From Sepioteuthis lessoniana (Eukaryota; Mollusca; Cephalopoda; Myopsida; Loliginidae), in the NCBI GenBank assembly GCA_963585895.1, contig OY757911.1, forward strand, positions 57,854,129 through 57,918,128: a stretch of DNA of 64,000 nucleotides, in the 5' to 3' direction. Positions 44,431 through 56,059 of the stretch are shown here, in pieces; position 1 is the first letter of the stretch; each line of letters starts with the position of its first letter. The position numbers and the translations under genes are program-made. Below the pieces are notes generated by a model. That model saw only the letters and a list, made by a program, of their open reading frames with translations. It did not search any database and was not told where the DNA came from.

Positions 44431-44485
<55 letters not shown>
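44044..44485. repeat. CT-rich minisatellite with a repeated unique core
   Basis: The core GTCAGTCTCTTTACTGTCTC plus TTTTTCACTCTCCTTCYATT recurs at 44086, 44243 and 44361 (spacing 157 and 118 bp), each followed by (CT)n of different length and, after the first, (CA)n. Successive units vary mainly in microsatellite length. Confidence 0.85.
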
Positions 44486-44486
<1 letters not shown>

Positions 44487-44792
44487 ACTGCTCCATCTTT
44501 TTGCAGTTTGCTAAGTTTTTCTTTGTCTGACGAACAGACTTTAGGTTGCAAACAATAACAGAAATTACTCAGTAGTCACCCATCTAAGCATTGACTGAAC
44601 TTAACTTCGGTAATTTAAAGAGAACCGAAGTTTTAAGAGAAACTGTTTTATCTTTCTCAGCCGTTTCTTTCACGTTTTCTCACATTTTTTGCATCATTGT
44701 CAGTCTGTTCTTTTTTCTTTCTTTTTTTTTTTTTTAGATTAGAACTCTTCTCTTATTCTCCCTATTATAGAATAAGCATAGAAAATAAAATG

Positions 44793-44799
<7 letters not shown>

Positions 44800-44834
<35 letters not shown>
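44800..44834. repeat. (TA)n array
   Basis: About 34 bp of pure TA inside T/C-rich sequence (44640-45180). Confidence 0.9.
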
Positions 44835-44835
<1 letters not shown>

Positions 44836-45534
44836 CCGGCATTCAGTCGATCTCCTGAAACTCATCTATTTTCTTTCTTTTTTTTACAAATATTCTGTTA
44901 CTCGTTCTGCTTTCTTTTTCGCGTTTTATCTTTCATTTCTTTTTGTTCTATTCTATTTGTATTTTTCATATAAAGAATTAACTTTTCTTACCTCACCGTT
45001 TCTTTTCAACGTCTTTTTTCTTTTTCTTTTTTAAAACCTTTTCAATTTTCTCTTTCTCGTATCCTATTCCCTTTTTATTTCATCAACACAAACCACATCG
45101 TTTTTCCTCACCTACACAGCCCTTCGTCTATCTATTTCCCAATATTCCTCCTTCCTCTTCATTCCTTACTTTGTTTCCAGTTAATACTGAGAGTGGAATG
45201 ACTATAAGGTTTACAAATGGGCTAATAAACGATGATTATCTCTCCCAGATCAGTCCCAAGAGCAATAGAATTAAAGCTTGGAAGTAATCTATCACTATTA
45301 ACTACCGAAATTATGTCTTGGGAATGGCTGGGACCCGAGTCTGGCGAAGAGCCGACCTTTGCACAAGTTGTGGAAGTGTGTAAATCTAAGATGAGTTGTC
45401 AATGCTCTCTTCTTGACGCCCTGACTCCCGCCAATGCGACTGACGAACCGCCCAAATTGAAGGCTGGTCATATAAAGCAGGAAATAGTTTCTAGTTCACA
45501 AAACCCCCTATCTTCATTCTCTCTCTTTGTTTTC

Positions 45535-45535
<1 letters not shown>

Positions 45536-45580
<45 letters not shown>
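45536..45580. repeat. (CT)n microsatellite
   Basis: About 42 bp of pure (CT)n at the end of an otherwise non-repetitive open frame (45232-45536). Confidence 0.95.
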
Positions 45581-45582
<2 letters not shown>

Positions 45583-46527
45583 CTAATTATCTTATTTCTT
45601 TTCCTCTACCAATCTATGCTTCGTTATCGCATCATCTTTATTTAATTCCTTATCTCTTTTTTTCCGTACCCACCCGTTTGTGTATGTGTAAGTCTGTGTG
45701 TATGTGTATGTGTCTGTGCATGTATGTGTGTGTCGGTAACGGTGTATACAAGCACGCGCTGAAATGTCTTCTTTTTGACTTACCGTTATTATTATTTCTT
45801 TACATAAACGTATAATTTACGTTTCTAAATGTATATTGATGTACCTGATCAAGTAATCGCCATCAGTAAAGAACTCTTCTTGAAAACTAGTGCGCGGTTT
45901 TCAAGTTCAGCCCTAGGTCAGACTTCCAATGATTAATATGTAAAAAGACAGTCAACTTTCATTGGTCATACAAAAATGGCTTCGTAGTTATGAAGTTATT
46001 ACCCTTTTTTTTAAATTAGTGTTGCATATGGCCGACTACTGTATTCCGTCAATCACCATCAAAATGTTTTTTTACAAGCACCTCTGAGTTGTGTTTTATG
46101 ACTTGAAGAAACACGAGGAGGCTTTACAACGATGTTGAATGCATTGTGTCAATTTTTTGAAAAGCTGTGCGTATCTATCTGCAACAGAATAAATGACAGG
46201 ATTAGTTCTCTCATCTGAATTAGTTTATATTTTAGCGAAAACACAAACACAGAAGAACACACACGCGCGCAAGCGCGCACGTACACACACACACACACAC
46301 ACAAAAAAAAAAAACAGTCAGAATACAACTTTTTTAATCAAAAAGCAGGTATTATATTCTGAAACCTCTAAACGTGATGTCTCAAACCCAAGCCCTTAAA
46401 AAGGCTATTACTTCCTGGAGAAGATGCACTGCAGCTGAAAATAAGATGAGGTGATGCGTGATTTCTATCAGTTATAATGCTATTCTACACTGGAGTTAAT
46501 ATCTATTTTTGTTATCAAAAGGAAAAC

Positions 46528-46757
46528 GGTTTCAGTTTATTTGCTTTATGGCATATCAACCTTCATGAGTTATTTAATGCTAAAACTGACTTGAAGAAAA
46601 AAATTGATTATGCTATTCCCCCATAGCTGTGGGTATTAGCGGGTACAGACGTTTTTTACGGGTATTTGTTCGAAAGTGAACGTAATAGCGTGACTGGAGT
46701 TCGAACTTGCTTACTACAATGTTGCAGTCCAACACGTTAGTCACCTCGCCCTCCAAA
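46528..46757 (-). mobile_element. SINE family B copy, reverse
   Basis: The plus strand starts in the tail (TATGGCATATCAACCTTCAT, GAGTTATTTAATGCTAAAAC), passes the body (GAACGTAATAGCGTGACTGG, AGTTCGAACTTGCTTAC) and ends in the head (CCAACACGTTAGTCACCTCG). Full length. Confidence 0.75.
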
Positions 46758-47856
46758 TATGATAAATATGGATATTATTGCAAGTGGGATATGTGAGATT
46801 TGAAGATTCACTTTCTTTTGGTGACTGTGATGCAAGGAGACAAATGTTTGAGCGTATGAAGAACGCGGAACGATTCGAAGATACGGAAGAGCTGGCTCCT
46901 CCTAAAACAAGAATGTACGTTGTGTTTTTCAATCTACTCCCACGGTCCCAGTGACTAAACAAAGAAGATAAAGCAACAGAGATCTTAACACTTAAGGTCA
47001 GCAGTATTTTAGCGTTTTTCTTCTTTTCCAACTGCTGATTAGCCATCACTGACATAGCAGTCTTCAGTAACTATGCTACATTTACTTTTTCTGAAAAAAA
47101 CCCTACTTATATCAATTTGGCCATAGAAATTAAACATACTTCTAATCATTAATATAACAAGTCAGCTTAACATGGTGACCACGCCAAACTCAAAACATCT
47201 GGCATGGGTGAACGGAAACTGTTAACATATACGCAATATATGATGCACAGATACATATGCTCTTTTGTATACGGCAACGGCTGTTATATCGTACAGGAGA
47301 TAAACATTAGTATATAGGTAGTTATCATTCCTCCGTGAGATCAGGATATGACACAAGTTAATTTCTAAACGGAATTTAACAGGTTTAAATTCAGAGTTTT
47401 CTTTCTCCTTTCCTACCATACCAAGGATAAAGAGCCTAGTCTGCCCTACTATTTGCTGTAGCTGAAAAGAGAATAGTTGAATTCATACTTTTTCTAATAG
47501 CACATGCGCTATGTGAAAATGCAAACTGCCTCATTCAGGATTTGAGCGCCGGTGTCCGTCTTCATTTCCAATTATAATGACCATTACACTGTAGCGGACT
47601 ACATTTTCTGGCGAGGTATCGTGAAAAGTGAAACGAATATAGACTTGATGATGATTATGATGGCCGATCGTCGTAGCAATCAAGGGGGGAGCTAACATTA
47701 AAATAAACATAAGAGGGTTAGTCGTTAATTTACTTAGCATGCATTTGTTTATAAGTCACTGAATAACGTATAATGGTAGTCTGTAACTATTGATGAATGT
47801 CTCTAGTAGATTCGCATAAGTCGAACTGTTTTCTTTTTGTGTTTTTGGTTCTCCAG

Positions 47857-48048
47857 TTTGCGAGTTCAAACGGATGCTTTCAGGTTTCCATCCGGCAGAT
47901 GGATTACTCTCTGACTGACTGGCCATCCCAAGACTGTGAAGCTCAACTTTCTGCTTCGAAAAACCACCTCGACGAACCCACTGGAATGGTTATATCGGAA
48001 CACAGGATTTTTCGTTTTGATATCCAACCGAAAACGCAGTTTAATCCA
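47857..48048 (+). CDS. possible internal exon, product unknown
   Basis: An open 64-codon stretch with a pyrimidine-rich acceptor at its left (TTTTTGGTTCTCCAG, AG at 47855-47856) and a donor-like CCA|GTAAGC at its right (GT at 48049). Length is an exact multiple of three and both ends fall on codon boundaries in the open frame. It reads FASSNGCFQVSIRQMDYSLT then DWPSQDCEAQLSASKNHLDE and PTGMVISEHRIFRFDI. The composition is more balanced than the surroundings. I recognise no family. The antisense is open too (172 codons), which weakens the case. Chance or an unknown repeat remains possible. Confidence 0.2.
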
Positions 48049-48324
48049 GTAAGCACACCCGGCATAATAAATAACAGAAATTATCAACAATGCATTAATT
48101 ATACAAACCCATGAGAACGGTAAGAAGCTTGATAATATCATTACAAAACCTGGAGCCCCAAAACGATCAGCAAAGACACCACTAGTCAAGAACTCAAGCC
48201 TCCAAATGTCATCTGTGTATTGGATAATCTCGTCAATAGCACTATTTAAACACAAACGATAAATTATGTCTGAACTCAAACAAAAAATGTTCTGTATAAT
48301 GAAACATTTGGTTACAAAAGCCGA

Positions 48325-48350
48325 TTTGTGTGTGTGTGTGTGTGTGTGTG
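48325..48350. repeat. (GT)n microsatellite
   Basis: Short (GT)n followed by GAGAGGGAGGGAGGG. Confidence 0.9.
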
Positions 48351-48844
48351 AGAGGGAGGGAGGGTGCACTATGTTTCTAAGCATTAAGAGCCCAATATAT
48401 AGACCACAACAAGATTTCCCTAGATGGTTATGATAAAAGCTTAAACATAGCCGCTATTCTCTGTCTTTTGATTAAAAGATGTAATAATTTAAAAAAAAAA
48501 CAATGCAGGCAAGCTGAAGCAACGTTTGAATTTTTTTCTTTTTTTTGTGGTTTGTTTTGCTTAAATCTATTCGTTTAACAGCATGTTTATCATTTATCCG
48601 TTATTAATGCCAAAAATTGATTCATTGGCGAATTTTCTACCACAATCAAAACTATCCAGTACAAATAATTTGCACAGTTATAAACTTTCAAGTATTCATA
48701 TCTAATATTAAACATTTATACACAAACTTTTCGATTAAAGTAACTAATTCTACTTAATCACAATAATAATTTTTTGCAATATAAATATATGCATACAGTA
48801 TTCTTATATAATACCATTAATTTTAAAAGATATATTTGACCTAC

Positions 48845-49045
48845 TTATTACCACTCTAGGTCTATTGGAGCTGGCAATAATCGTAATGAAGAGTCTCCAC
48901 ATTCTCTCTAGCTTTAGAACAGGAACTTCACTCCCAGGGGCAATTTAGTGTTATACTTAGGTTAGTCATTTTGGAAAAGTCTTACCTCTCTGCTGAGGAT
49001 ACAGCCGATGTATCCAAGGCCCCACTAATGGAGCGCTTAATTCTT
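48845..49045 (-). mobile_element. family D head module, reverse
   Basis: On the plus strand: ATTACCACTCTAGGTCTATT, GGCAATAATCGTAATGAAGA, CACTCCCAGGGGCAATTTAG and CTTACCTCTCTGCTGAGGAT then ACAGCCGATGTATCCAAGGC. Diverged; no spacer or tail seen. Confidence 0.5.
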
Positions 49046-49459
49046 TTATCACATCAAATGCAGTATATCTAAGTTCAAGAGGGTAAAAATTCAAAGGGTG
49101 AATGTTTAAGTCTTAAATTGTATCTAAACTCATAATTACACATCTTACGTTGGTAATTTTCTACATATTTTCACAAACACATCCCATGCTCAGGATGTTT
49201 TAACTTATATGAGATATTTTCTTCAGAAATAAGGGATCATATGCTTTTATTTTTTAAAAACCTTCATTTAAATGAAATTTAAACATTTCAAGTAGGGAGA
49301 CATATATCACCAGTTTTAGCTCTATGCAACTATAATTTTCTACACAGAAAATTTATCACAGGTTTAGGAATGACGTGGGAATTTTTAAAATACGACGGCG
49401 TAAATTCACACCATAATAAAAGAAGAATTTCAAAGGTGTTTTGATCCATTGAAAATTTT

Positions 49460-50345
49460 CTGGAAAAAGTGGATTCCAAGTGGATTCCCCATACTTACGT
49501 GCTTAGAACGTCTATTGATTTAATGAAAGATAATGGTTTCGAGCTGGCAAAGGAAAGAAGCAGAAGATACCCCGCACAATCAATTGCGGACGAGGACTAC
49601 GCCGATGACATAGCTCTTCTGGCAAATACATCCGCCCAAGCCGAAAACCTGCAGCATAGTCTGGAACGAGCAGCTGCTGGCATAGGCCTCCATGCCAACG
49701 CAGACAAGGAAAACATGTGCTTTAAACAAAGAGGCGACATCTCCACACTAAAGAGTGAGCCTTTAAAACTGGTGGACAAGATCACCTACCTAGGAAGCAG
49801 TATCTCATCAACTGAGAAAGATATCAACTCGCAACTAGCAAAGGCATGAATAGCTATCGATAGGCTATCGGTCATATGGAAGTCAGACCTGGGCGAGAAA
49901 ATAAAACGCAGTTTTTTTTCCAAGCAGCGGCCGTGTCGATACTGCTATATGGATGCACTACATTGACTCTAACCAAACGTATGGAGAAAAAGCTTGACGG
50001 CAATTACATAAGAATACTGCGAGCAATACTAAGCAAGTCCTGGAGGCAACACCATAGAAAACAGCAGCTGCATGGCCACTTACGAATCAGACATGTCGGA
50101 CACCGCTGGAGAAAGAAGAATGAACTCATGAGCGATATACTCCTGAGGATCGCTTCACATGGACGAGAAAAAGTAGGACAACCAGTTAGAATCTATATAC
50201 AACAGCTCTGTGTCGATACAGGATGTAACCTTGAAGACCTCCCGAGAACAATAGATGATAGAGACGGGTGGCAAGAGAGTGTCAGGGAGTTCCGTGCTAG
50301 CAGTGCGACATGACGAACATGATGAAAGTTTAATTCATAATTCAT
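49460..50345 (+). pseudogene. RTE-like LINE reverse transcriptase, C-terminal half
   Basis: The best LINE coding remnant in the window. The frame 49469-49849 contains the RT catalytic block DEDYADDIALLANTSAQAEN (YADD is the palm motif), then KITYLGSSISSTEKDINSQL. The frame 49876-50313 continues after one break: QAAAVSILLYGCTTLTLTKR, MEKKLDGNYIRILRAILSKS, a shortened HLRIRHVGHRW segment and GREKVGQPVRIYIQQLCVDT, ending FRASSAT. These are the thumb and end domain of an RTE/BovB-type or related LINE (clade tentative). The N-terminal endonuclease and RT fingers are absent (5' truncation). It ends near CGACATGACGAACATGATG, matching the 3' end of the copy at 61.5 kb. Confidence 0.8.
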
Positions 50346-51651
50346 TTGTGTTTTCGTAAATACATCAATAGTTTCTATAGTTTTTAACATATCACGTAAC
50401 ATATTTGAAAGCAGGGAAACTACAGTCTGTGTGGATAATCTTTCAAATCAGTTGAAACCTAAAAGGCAAAAATATTTCATAAACTCAGCCAAGTTTGACA
50501 ATATCAAAACTGAGAATACCCAAATAGGGACAAAACTCGCAAATAACAAATTCTGGGGTCGACTTTCTAACAATGACATCAGGTCCAGAGCTAAATATCT
50601 CTCATTAAAGACAAAAGTGCTTCTGGGAAGGAGAATTATGAGGGTAAGGTCTTGAAGTGTTAAATCATTTAAACACCTCGGAGAATTGACATAAACGCCA
50701 TGATTATAAAATATAAACATAAAACCTCTATAAAAATGATATATTAATTCATGAAACCTGAGTATAAAGAGTCAATGATTATTTTATTCTACTAGCATCG
50801 TTAATTTATTTTGATAAGAAAAGAAAGCCGAAGTTCTGTTTCGACTACAAAGAGGACATAGGTTATTTTGGCATACGATAGAGTGATCCGAGAAGTTTAC
50901 AGATGTCTTGAGTTCAAGAGAACCCAATAACTCCTAATAATTACCTCATGAAAGAGATTGGCTCAAATCAATAATTCTCGCTTTATATGATATAGGCATT
51001 GATTTAAGTATTGCTCTGAAAAGTTTATTCAGAATTGTTATTTATAAAGTAGTTTAATCGTGTGCTTTTCTAATATGAAAGAAAAATGCTCTACTCTGTT
51101 TCTCTCTCTTTTCTTGTTTGGTTTGTAATACAGTTGACTCCGTTTCATAGGTCTGCATCAGAATCGAACATTTTTGACGCTGCAATTGGCTGATTTGATT
51201 AATCAATCAATGTAATTTGTTCTTTATGAATTTGTATTAATCAAAAAAGTAAGTCCATAAAAGAAGTCCATAAATGAACACTACACGGGGATAGAAGACA
51301 ACTGTATAAGCAATGTAATTCAATTAACTAGAACAAACAAGGATATTTTAAAAAGTTTGTTTATTTCATATCAAACCTCAGTCACTAGTTAAATATATTT
51401 CATTGACAGTTTTTAACACGTTAAAAATATTTTTCTGATTTTGTCAGTTTTTAAAATTGTCAATTTGTTATCAATGTTGATTGATCCTAATAAATTGTAC
51501 ATTGGTTTTTGTATATGAAACAAATTAATGACGATCATATGGGTTTCGATCAGCTCTTACAATACTGTTTAAATGGTCCTAACAACCGATGTTCCTATGA
51601 TGGATATGTATATGTGGCTTGGGATATGCCATCACCTCCACAAAAGAGATT
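50346..51651. other. nothing recognised
   Basis: AT-rich. The 74-codon frame at 50431-50655 has no recognisable motif. Confidence 0.4.
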
Positions 51652-51905
51652 TGTTGTATAGTGGCTCGTACCACGTTTCTTCCGGTATCGAAGAAGTATA
51701 AAAGCCACCATGTCTCTAGAGACGAGGGACAGAAGCGAGACAGAAGCAGAGACAGAAGAGCTCTGAAAGACCTCGGTTAGTCGAAGACCAACTTCGAACG
51801 TAGCACCTACAGCAAGAGGCTTATATTACTAGTCGGTCTGTACCACTTGCTTTAATAAATAATTATCTGTTTCACTGTGTATCGTTTCCTTACCACGATA
51901 CAACA
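51652..51905. mobile_element. solo LTR of an LTR retrotransposon (fossil)
   Basis: A 254-bp segment. It begins TGTTGTATAGTGG and ends CCACGATACAACA, a 13-bp inverted pair with one mismatch and the TG...CA ends typical of LTRs. It is flanked on both sides by the 5-bp direct repeat AGATT (47-51 before, 06-10 after). A TATA-like AGTATAAAAGCC lies near 51696 and a polyadenylation-like TTTAATAAATAA near 51851, in promoter-then-polyA order. No internal coding part is present, so this is a solo LTR left by recombination. The family is unknown. The intact target repeat suggests a fairly young event. Confidence 0.85.
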
Positions 51906-53045
51906 AGATTAAACAAAATAATTGTGTGCAAATTATTTCTATAAGATAGGAATGCTTGATACCATATAAATGTGCAAACAAATGATTATCATTAATATCA
52001 AAACTGGGAAATAATAATTGAAACTCTACTCTGCAAGCAGAAAAGGCTGACTTAGATATTAATAACCAAACAAGGGTTGATATGGCTTAAAATCAACTAA
52101 GCATCGTATATCAAACCAACAATAGAAGAGGAAATTTCTAAATATCAAACGTTCTTCTTTTATAACTTCAACTGAATAAATCATGAATATCATTTGATTT
52201 CAAGTTCTAAAATATTGCATTTGCATCCAAAACCTTTGAAAACCCATCGGTGTCATCTTCACCACTACCAATAAAATGCTGGTGATTATGCGAAACACAA
52301 TACGTAACAGCTTCACCATTTATTCCTATTTTTCCTCGCCATATATTTTCTACTCTACTTCTGATTAGTGTTACCTTTTACCACAACAAAAAAGTAATCA
52401 TTATCCATAACTTATTAGATCATTAGAATTTCATGTCAATAAATTCAAGACATCACTTATGACAATAGATGTTACTTAATAATGTTCCTCTTCTCCTCAC
52501 GTGACACATGGCATGTTATGCTTGTTTACACGTTTCTACTATCAAATAATGAGCCTTGGTCTAACATATCCAATTATGAAGGTGAGTTGCATTTACAGGA
52601 CTAAAGAGATTAAAGTTACTGTAAAGATATTCATTAAACAATCAAACCTCTGCCAGCATTAAGGTGTTTCATTCGAAAATATATTCATTACACTAAATAT
52701 GATGTCTGTTTGTTTTCGGGATCATAAGGAATGAATAAATCTCATTTTTACTTTGTCATATGTAAAATAGTTGAGCAAATTAAGTTTTAATAACATTGAT
52801 AGCGTAACATTTCTGGGAAGACGACTTGAATTCAAAAGATTCGAAACAGCAATCAAATACGTCAAAAGTCAGCATGATAAAACGGTCCATTACGCTAAAT
52901 ATCTTAAAGGTCCTCAAAAAGGACTGAGTTCAGCAGTGACCTCAGAAAAAAAGTGTGATAGATTGGTCTTTATGTGTATACTTTGCTAACTTAATGCAAT
53001 TTTTTTATATTTTACATGTATCGTTTTTAAATGTGACCCCCACTC
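51906..53045. other. AT-rich; one tail fragment only
   Basis: A B/D-type tail remnant (AACCAAACAAGGGTTGATAT) lies near 52065-52105. The 72-codon frame at 52771-52989 has no motif that I recognise. Confidence 0.4.
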
Positions 53046-53049
53046 ACTC

Positions 53050-53050
53050 A

Positions 53051-53122
<72 letters not shown>
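53050..53122. repeat. (CT)n(TA)n microsatellite
   Basis: (CT)n about 53052-53074, then (TA)n to 53121. Confidence 0.95.
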
Positions 53123-53124
<2 letters not shown>

Positions 53125-54064
53125 TTCTCTAGATAGATAGATTTAATAGTTATTCATTATAACATGAGAGTTTAGGGGTAACTACAGTGAAAACAATGTC
53201 AACAACCAAACAACACCATTCTAATTTAATTCCTTACTGTGTTTATAATTCATTTCGCTTTTTAACATCTAAGAGTTTTATGGATTTCATGTAAGATCGC
53301 CATTGCATGTTATACGAAGTTCATAACGCAGTAATACAACATATACTTTGAAAAATGTGGAGACTTGTAGTGCACTTTGCATAAATGTCAATGCTGGCTA
53401 AACAAGTTTAAAACGTGAGATTCTCATCTTTTTTTAAACCTTACTGTCGAAGACCACCCATCATGCCGAACTTAGCTCAAAAATTAACTGTCACGATACT
53501 TTCTACTTTATATTCTTAATTTTTATACTGTCTTCAGTAACTCCAGGAGATTTTTTATCCTAATTCTGGCTACTTTATTTAACTTTCAGTAGCAATTAAA
53601 CCTATTAAATTAAGATGATATTAACCTTAATAAAAGTTTATTAAAATCAATTTTTAAAATACTTCATCTGATGATTCAAAATAAATAAACATTAATCCTG
53701 AGATAATAAAGAAACAATACGCTGTAAAATGATTAATCAAAATAGATAAGAAAAAGTCCTTCATTTGAGAATACAAAATAATTTCTGATTATCTATGAAC
53801 ACCTAATGTAAATTGTTCAAGTAATTCAGAAGGAATTTGCATTATTACAAAATCTCTACAGAGATCCCAACACAACATTCAGTTATTAGCTACAATCTGA
53901 GAAAGGAAACCACCTATTCCTTCACCAGTATACTACGAAACATGAAAATATGTGGGTTGGATATGTTCACAACAAAACCACAAAATTTTTTAATGCCAAA
54001 TTTATTCAAATGCTGAAATCAGGATTCATTTATACAGAAATTTAGAAAGCATCATATGAACCTT
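53123..54064. other. nothing recognised
   Basis: Low-GC sequence, no repeats of the main families. Confidence 0.4.
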
Positions 54065-54135
54065 ACATATTTTGTTTGGTTAATTTGTTTAACGGCATAT
54101 TAATCACTTATGGCTTATTTAATGCCGATATTTGA
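54065..54135 (-). mobile_element. B/D tail fragment, reverse
   Basis: Plus strand: TTGTTTAACGGCATATTAAT, CACTTATGGCTTATTTAATG, CCGA. The shared tail alone, diverged. Confidence 0.5.
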
Positions 54136-54383
54136 CTGATACTTGATTACAATCACGACTACATTATCAATATTCATGTATTTCATATAAAATCTGGCCC
54201 AGTCGGCTTGACAATAATTTATTGGCTTTCTTTTCAGAAAAAAAACGGACCTTAATCTCAGTCTAATGGAAAGAATTCTTTCGATTCAGGCAATAGCTTT
54301 TTAAAACTGCGGTTCTCTTATCTCCTCCTTGATTGTTCAACATTAATTAAGGAACAACTTACTATATATATATATATATATTG

Positions 54384-54465
54384 GGCACCTCGAGTGTTAT
54401 AATGGTTAGCAAGCTTGACTAGCAAACCTTCACGAGTGAGTTCGAGTCTCATCAGGTGCCTCATT
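54384..54465 (+). other. tRNA-like sequence (pseudogene or SINE head)
   Basis: GGGCACC at 5' pairs with GGTGCCT at 3' (7 bp, one G-T). The T arm GTGAG-TTCGAGT-CTCAT is well formed and includes a good B box. TAATGGTTAGCAAGC resembles an A box. The anticodon arm cannot be folded convincingly and two extra bases separate the T arm from the acceptor strand, so I do not call a functional tRNA. It sits between TA arrays at 54363-54380 and 54513. Confidence 0.4.
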
Positions 54466-54512
54466 TATATAGCCTGGTGCCATATCTAAGTAAAATTCTT
54501 ATTAAATTACTA

Positions 54513-54513
54513 C

Positions 54514-54599
<86 letters not shown>

Positions 54600-54600
54600 G
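54513..54600. repeat. (TA)n(GT)n(CTGT)n compound
   Basis: Short TA, then (GT)n about 54527-54570, then (CTGT)n to 54598. Confidence 0.95.
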
Positions 54601-55128
54601 CGGACAAAGGCATAAATGATTGAATAAAACAGCAATCTACAAATCAGTAAATTTTATTTCTTTAAATTGAGTGAGAAGTTTTTGGAAAAGCAGAAGTTAC
54701 AGAGTTTTGTCATGTCAGAAAAGTTAATATAAGCAGAACGTAAATATTGAAAAAGAGAAAGTGAGGATTTGTGCGTAAAATTTAGCAGTTTTTGTAAGCT
54801 TTAATCTAAATGGACATACTTTGTGCATGCAAAAGTTCTTAGATTATCACTATATAGTGAGGAAAATGTAGCATGCATTGGGCTGCAGCTGACATTTTCC
54901 TCGGCTCGTGGGAAGATTTATAATAGCAGCAGTAATAGATCTCTTTAAATAATATCATATTCGTTGAATTTAAGACAATTAGACGATGTTGAAATTAAAT
55001 TGATTCTTGAAAGAAAAGAATGGAGATTTCCACTCAAAAAAATAAGCCGAAAGTCGTTGGGTAGGTATAGAATAAGTCCGTTCCTGCTGGAGAAATATCA
55101 ATTCCTTCACTTTTTACGAAACTCGAAT

Positions 55129-55510
55129 GGATAGGAATGCTGAGTCTTATAACCGTATCCCCAGTAATTACTGCCTTTCATAGTTGTTGTCTATCGTACC
55201 ACTTTTTTGACCAAGTAAACCTCTGGGCGGTTGGGTAGGAATTGAAACAAATATCTTCTGACAATGCTCACCTGGAACCGTAGAGACTCAACGCCTCTAT
55301 CCGCTGCGCCACGGGCCCCGAAGGTGCGATAGACAACAACTATGGAAGGCAGTAATTACTGGGGATACAGTTACAAGACTCAGCATTCCTATCCGAGGTC
55401 GCGGTTAATCACCTGAACAAGGCCAGAGGTGAAATTTGGCCGAAACGTAGTGAAAGAAGAAACATCACAAAAACTACCAAGATGAGGACAAAAAGTCCGC
55501 AATAAATAAA
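55129..55510 (+). mobile_element. family G fold-back element with tRNA-like loop
   Basis: The arms 55129-55200 and 55323-55394 are inverted repeats of 72 bp with four mismatches (left GGATAGGAATGCTGAGTCTT; right ends AAGACTCAGCATTCCTATCC). The loop contains, on the minus strand, a tRNA-like head (GGGGCCCGTGGCGCAGCGGA, TAGAGGCGTTGAGTCTCTAC; B-box-like TTGTTTCAATTCC). After the right arm: CCTGAACAAGG, a stem GGCCA/TGGCC (55421-55425, 55437-55441), GAAACGTAGTGA and AAGATGAGGACAAAAAGTCC. The tail is shared with 1.8 and 36.3 kb and is hammerhead-like in order. Confidence 0.65.
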
Positions 55511-55778
55511 AAAATCAATTCTCGGTTAGAAAAAGTATTTTTAACAATCTAGGAGTGAAAAGATTTCTTGAATAATTGTGGTTTTTGTTCGTTCAAATTT
55601 TTGTAGCCAATCAAATATTGTCGTTTGGAAGTCTCAAAGATGTTTTAAATCAAGCACGTACACACAGTTTGGTAAATAAATGCAAAAGTTACAGATACAA
55701 AAATTACAGTTCTCGAGTCAAGCTTTTGCTAAAAAATTAAAACTTTTTTTAGAGTGAAAATCAGTTAATTTTCTTTAT

Positions 55779-55802
55779 ACAATATATATATATATATATA
55801 TA
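55779..55802. repeat. (TA)n array
   Basis: About 22 bp of TA. Confidence 0.85.
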
Positions 55803-56059
55803 AAGATTGTGTAGCGTGTGGCGGTTTTTGACTTTCACTTTTACGCCTCTGTGTTTATCAGACCAAGAGGCTCCCGTGTGGTGGGTATCCCTTCTTAAAC
55901 TCTCATGATAGGAAAAGTTATCTAGTTCTTGAGGCATTCTAGTAGAGGCGGTCTTTTTACTGTGTGGTTATTTACGAGACTATATTATATTAATTTTATG
56001 ATATGTTAGTTTATTTCCACTTCCATGTTTAATTTTTTTCATCTTCTGTCGTCTTTATT

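Noticed and set aside
47866-48384. 172-codon minus-strand frame
   Set aside because: It overlaps the exon candidate on the opposite strand, includes a microsatellite-encoded Thr-His run and has no family motif. A shadow frame is more likely.
54384-54465. Functional tRNA gene
   Set aside because: The acceptor and T arms look good, but no anticodon arm folds and two extra bases lie before the 3' acceptor strand. It is better read as a tRNA-derived remnant.
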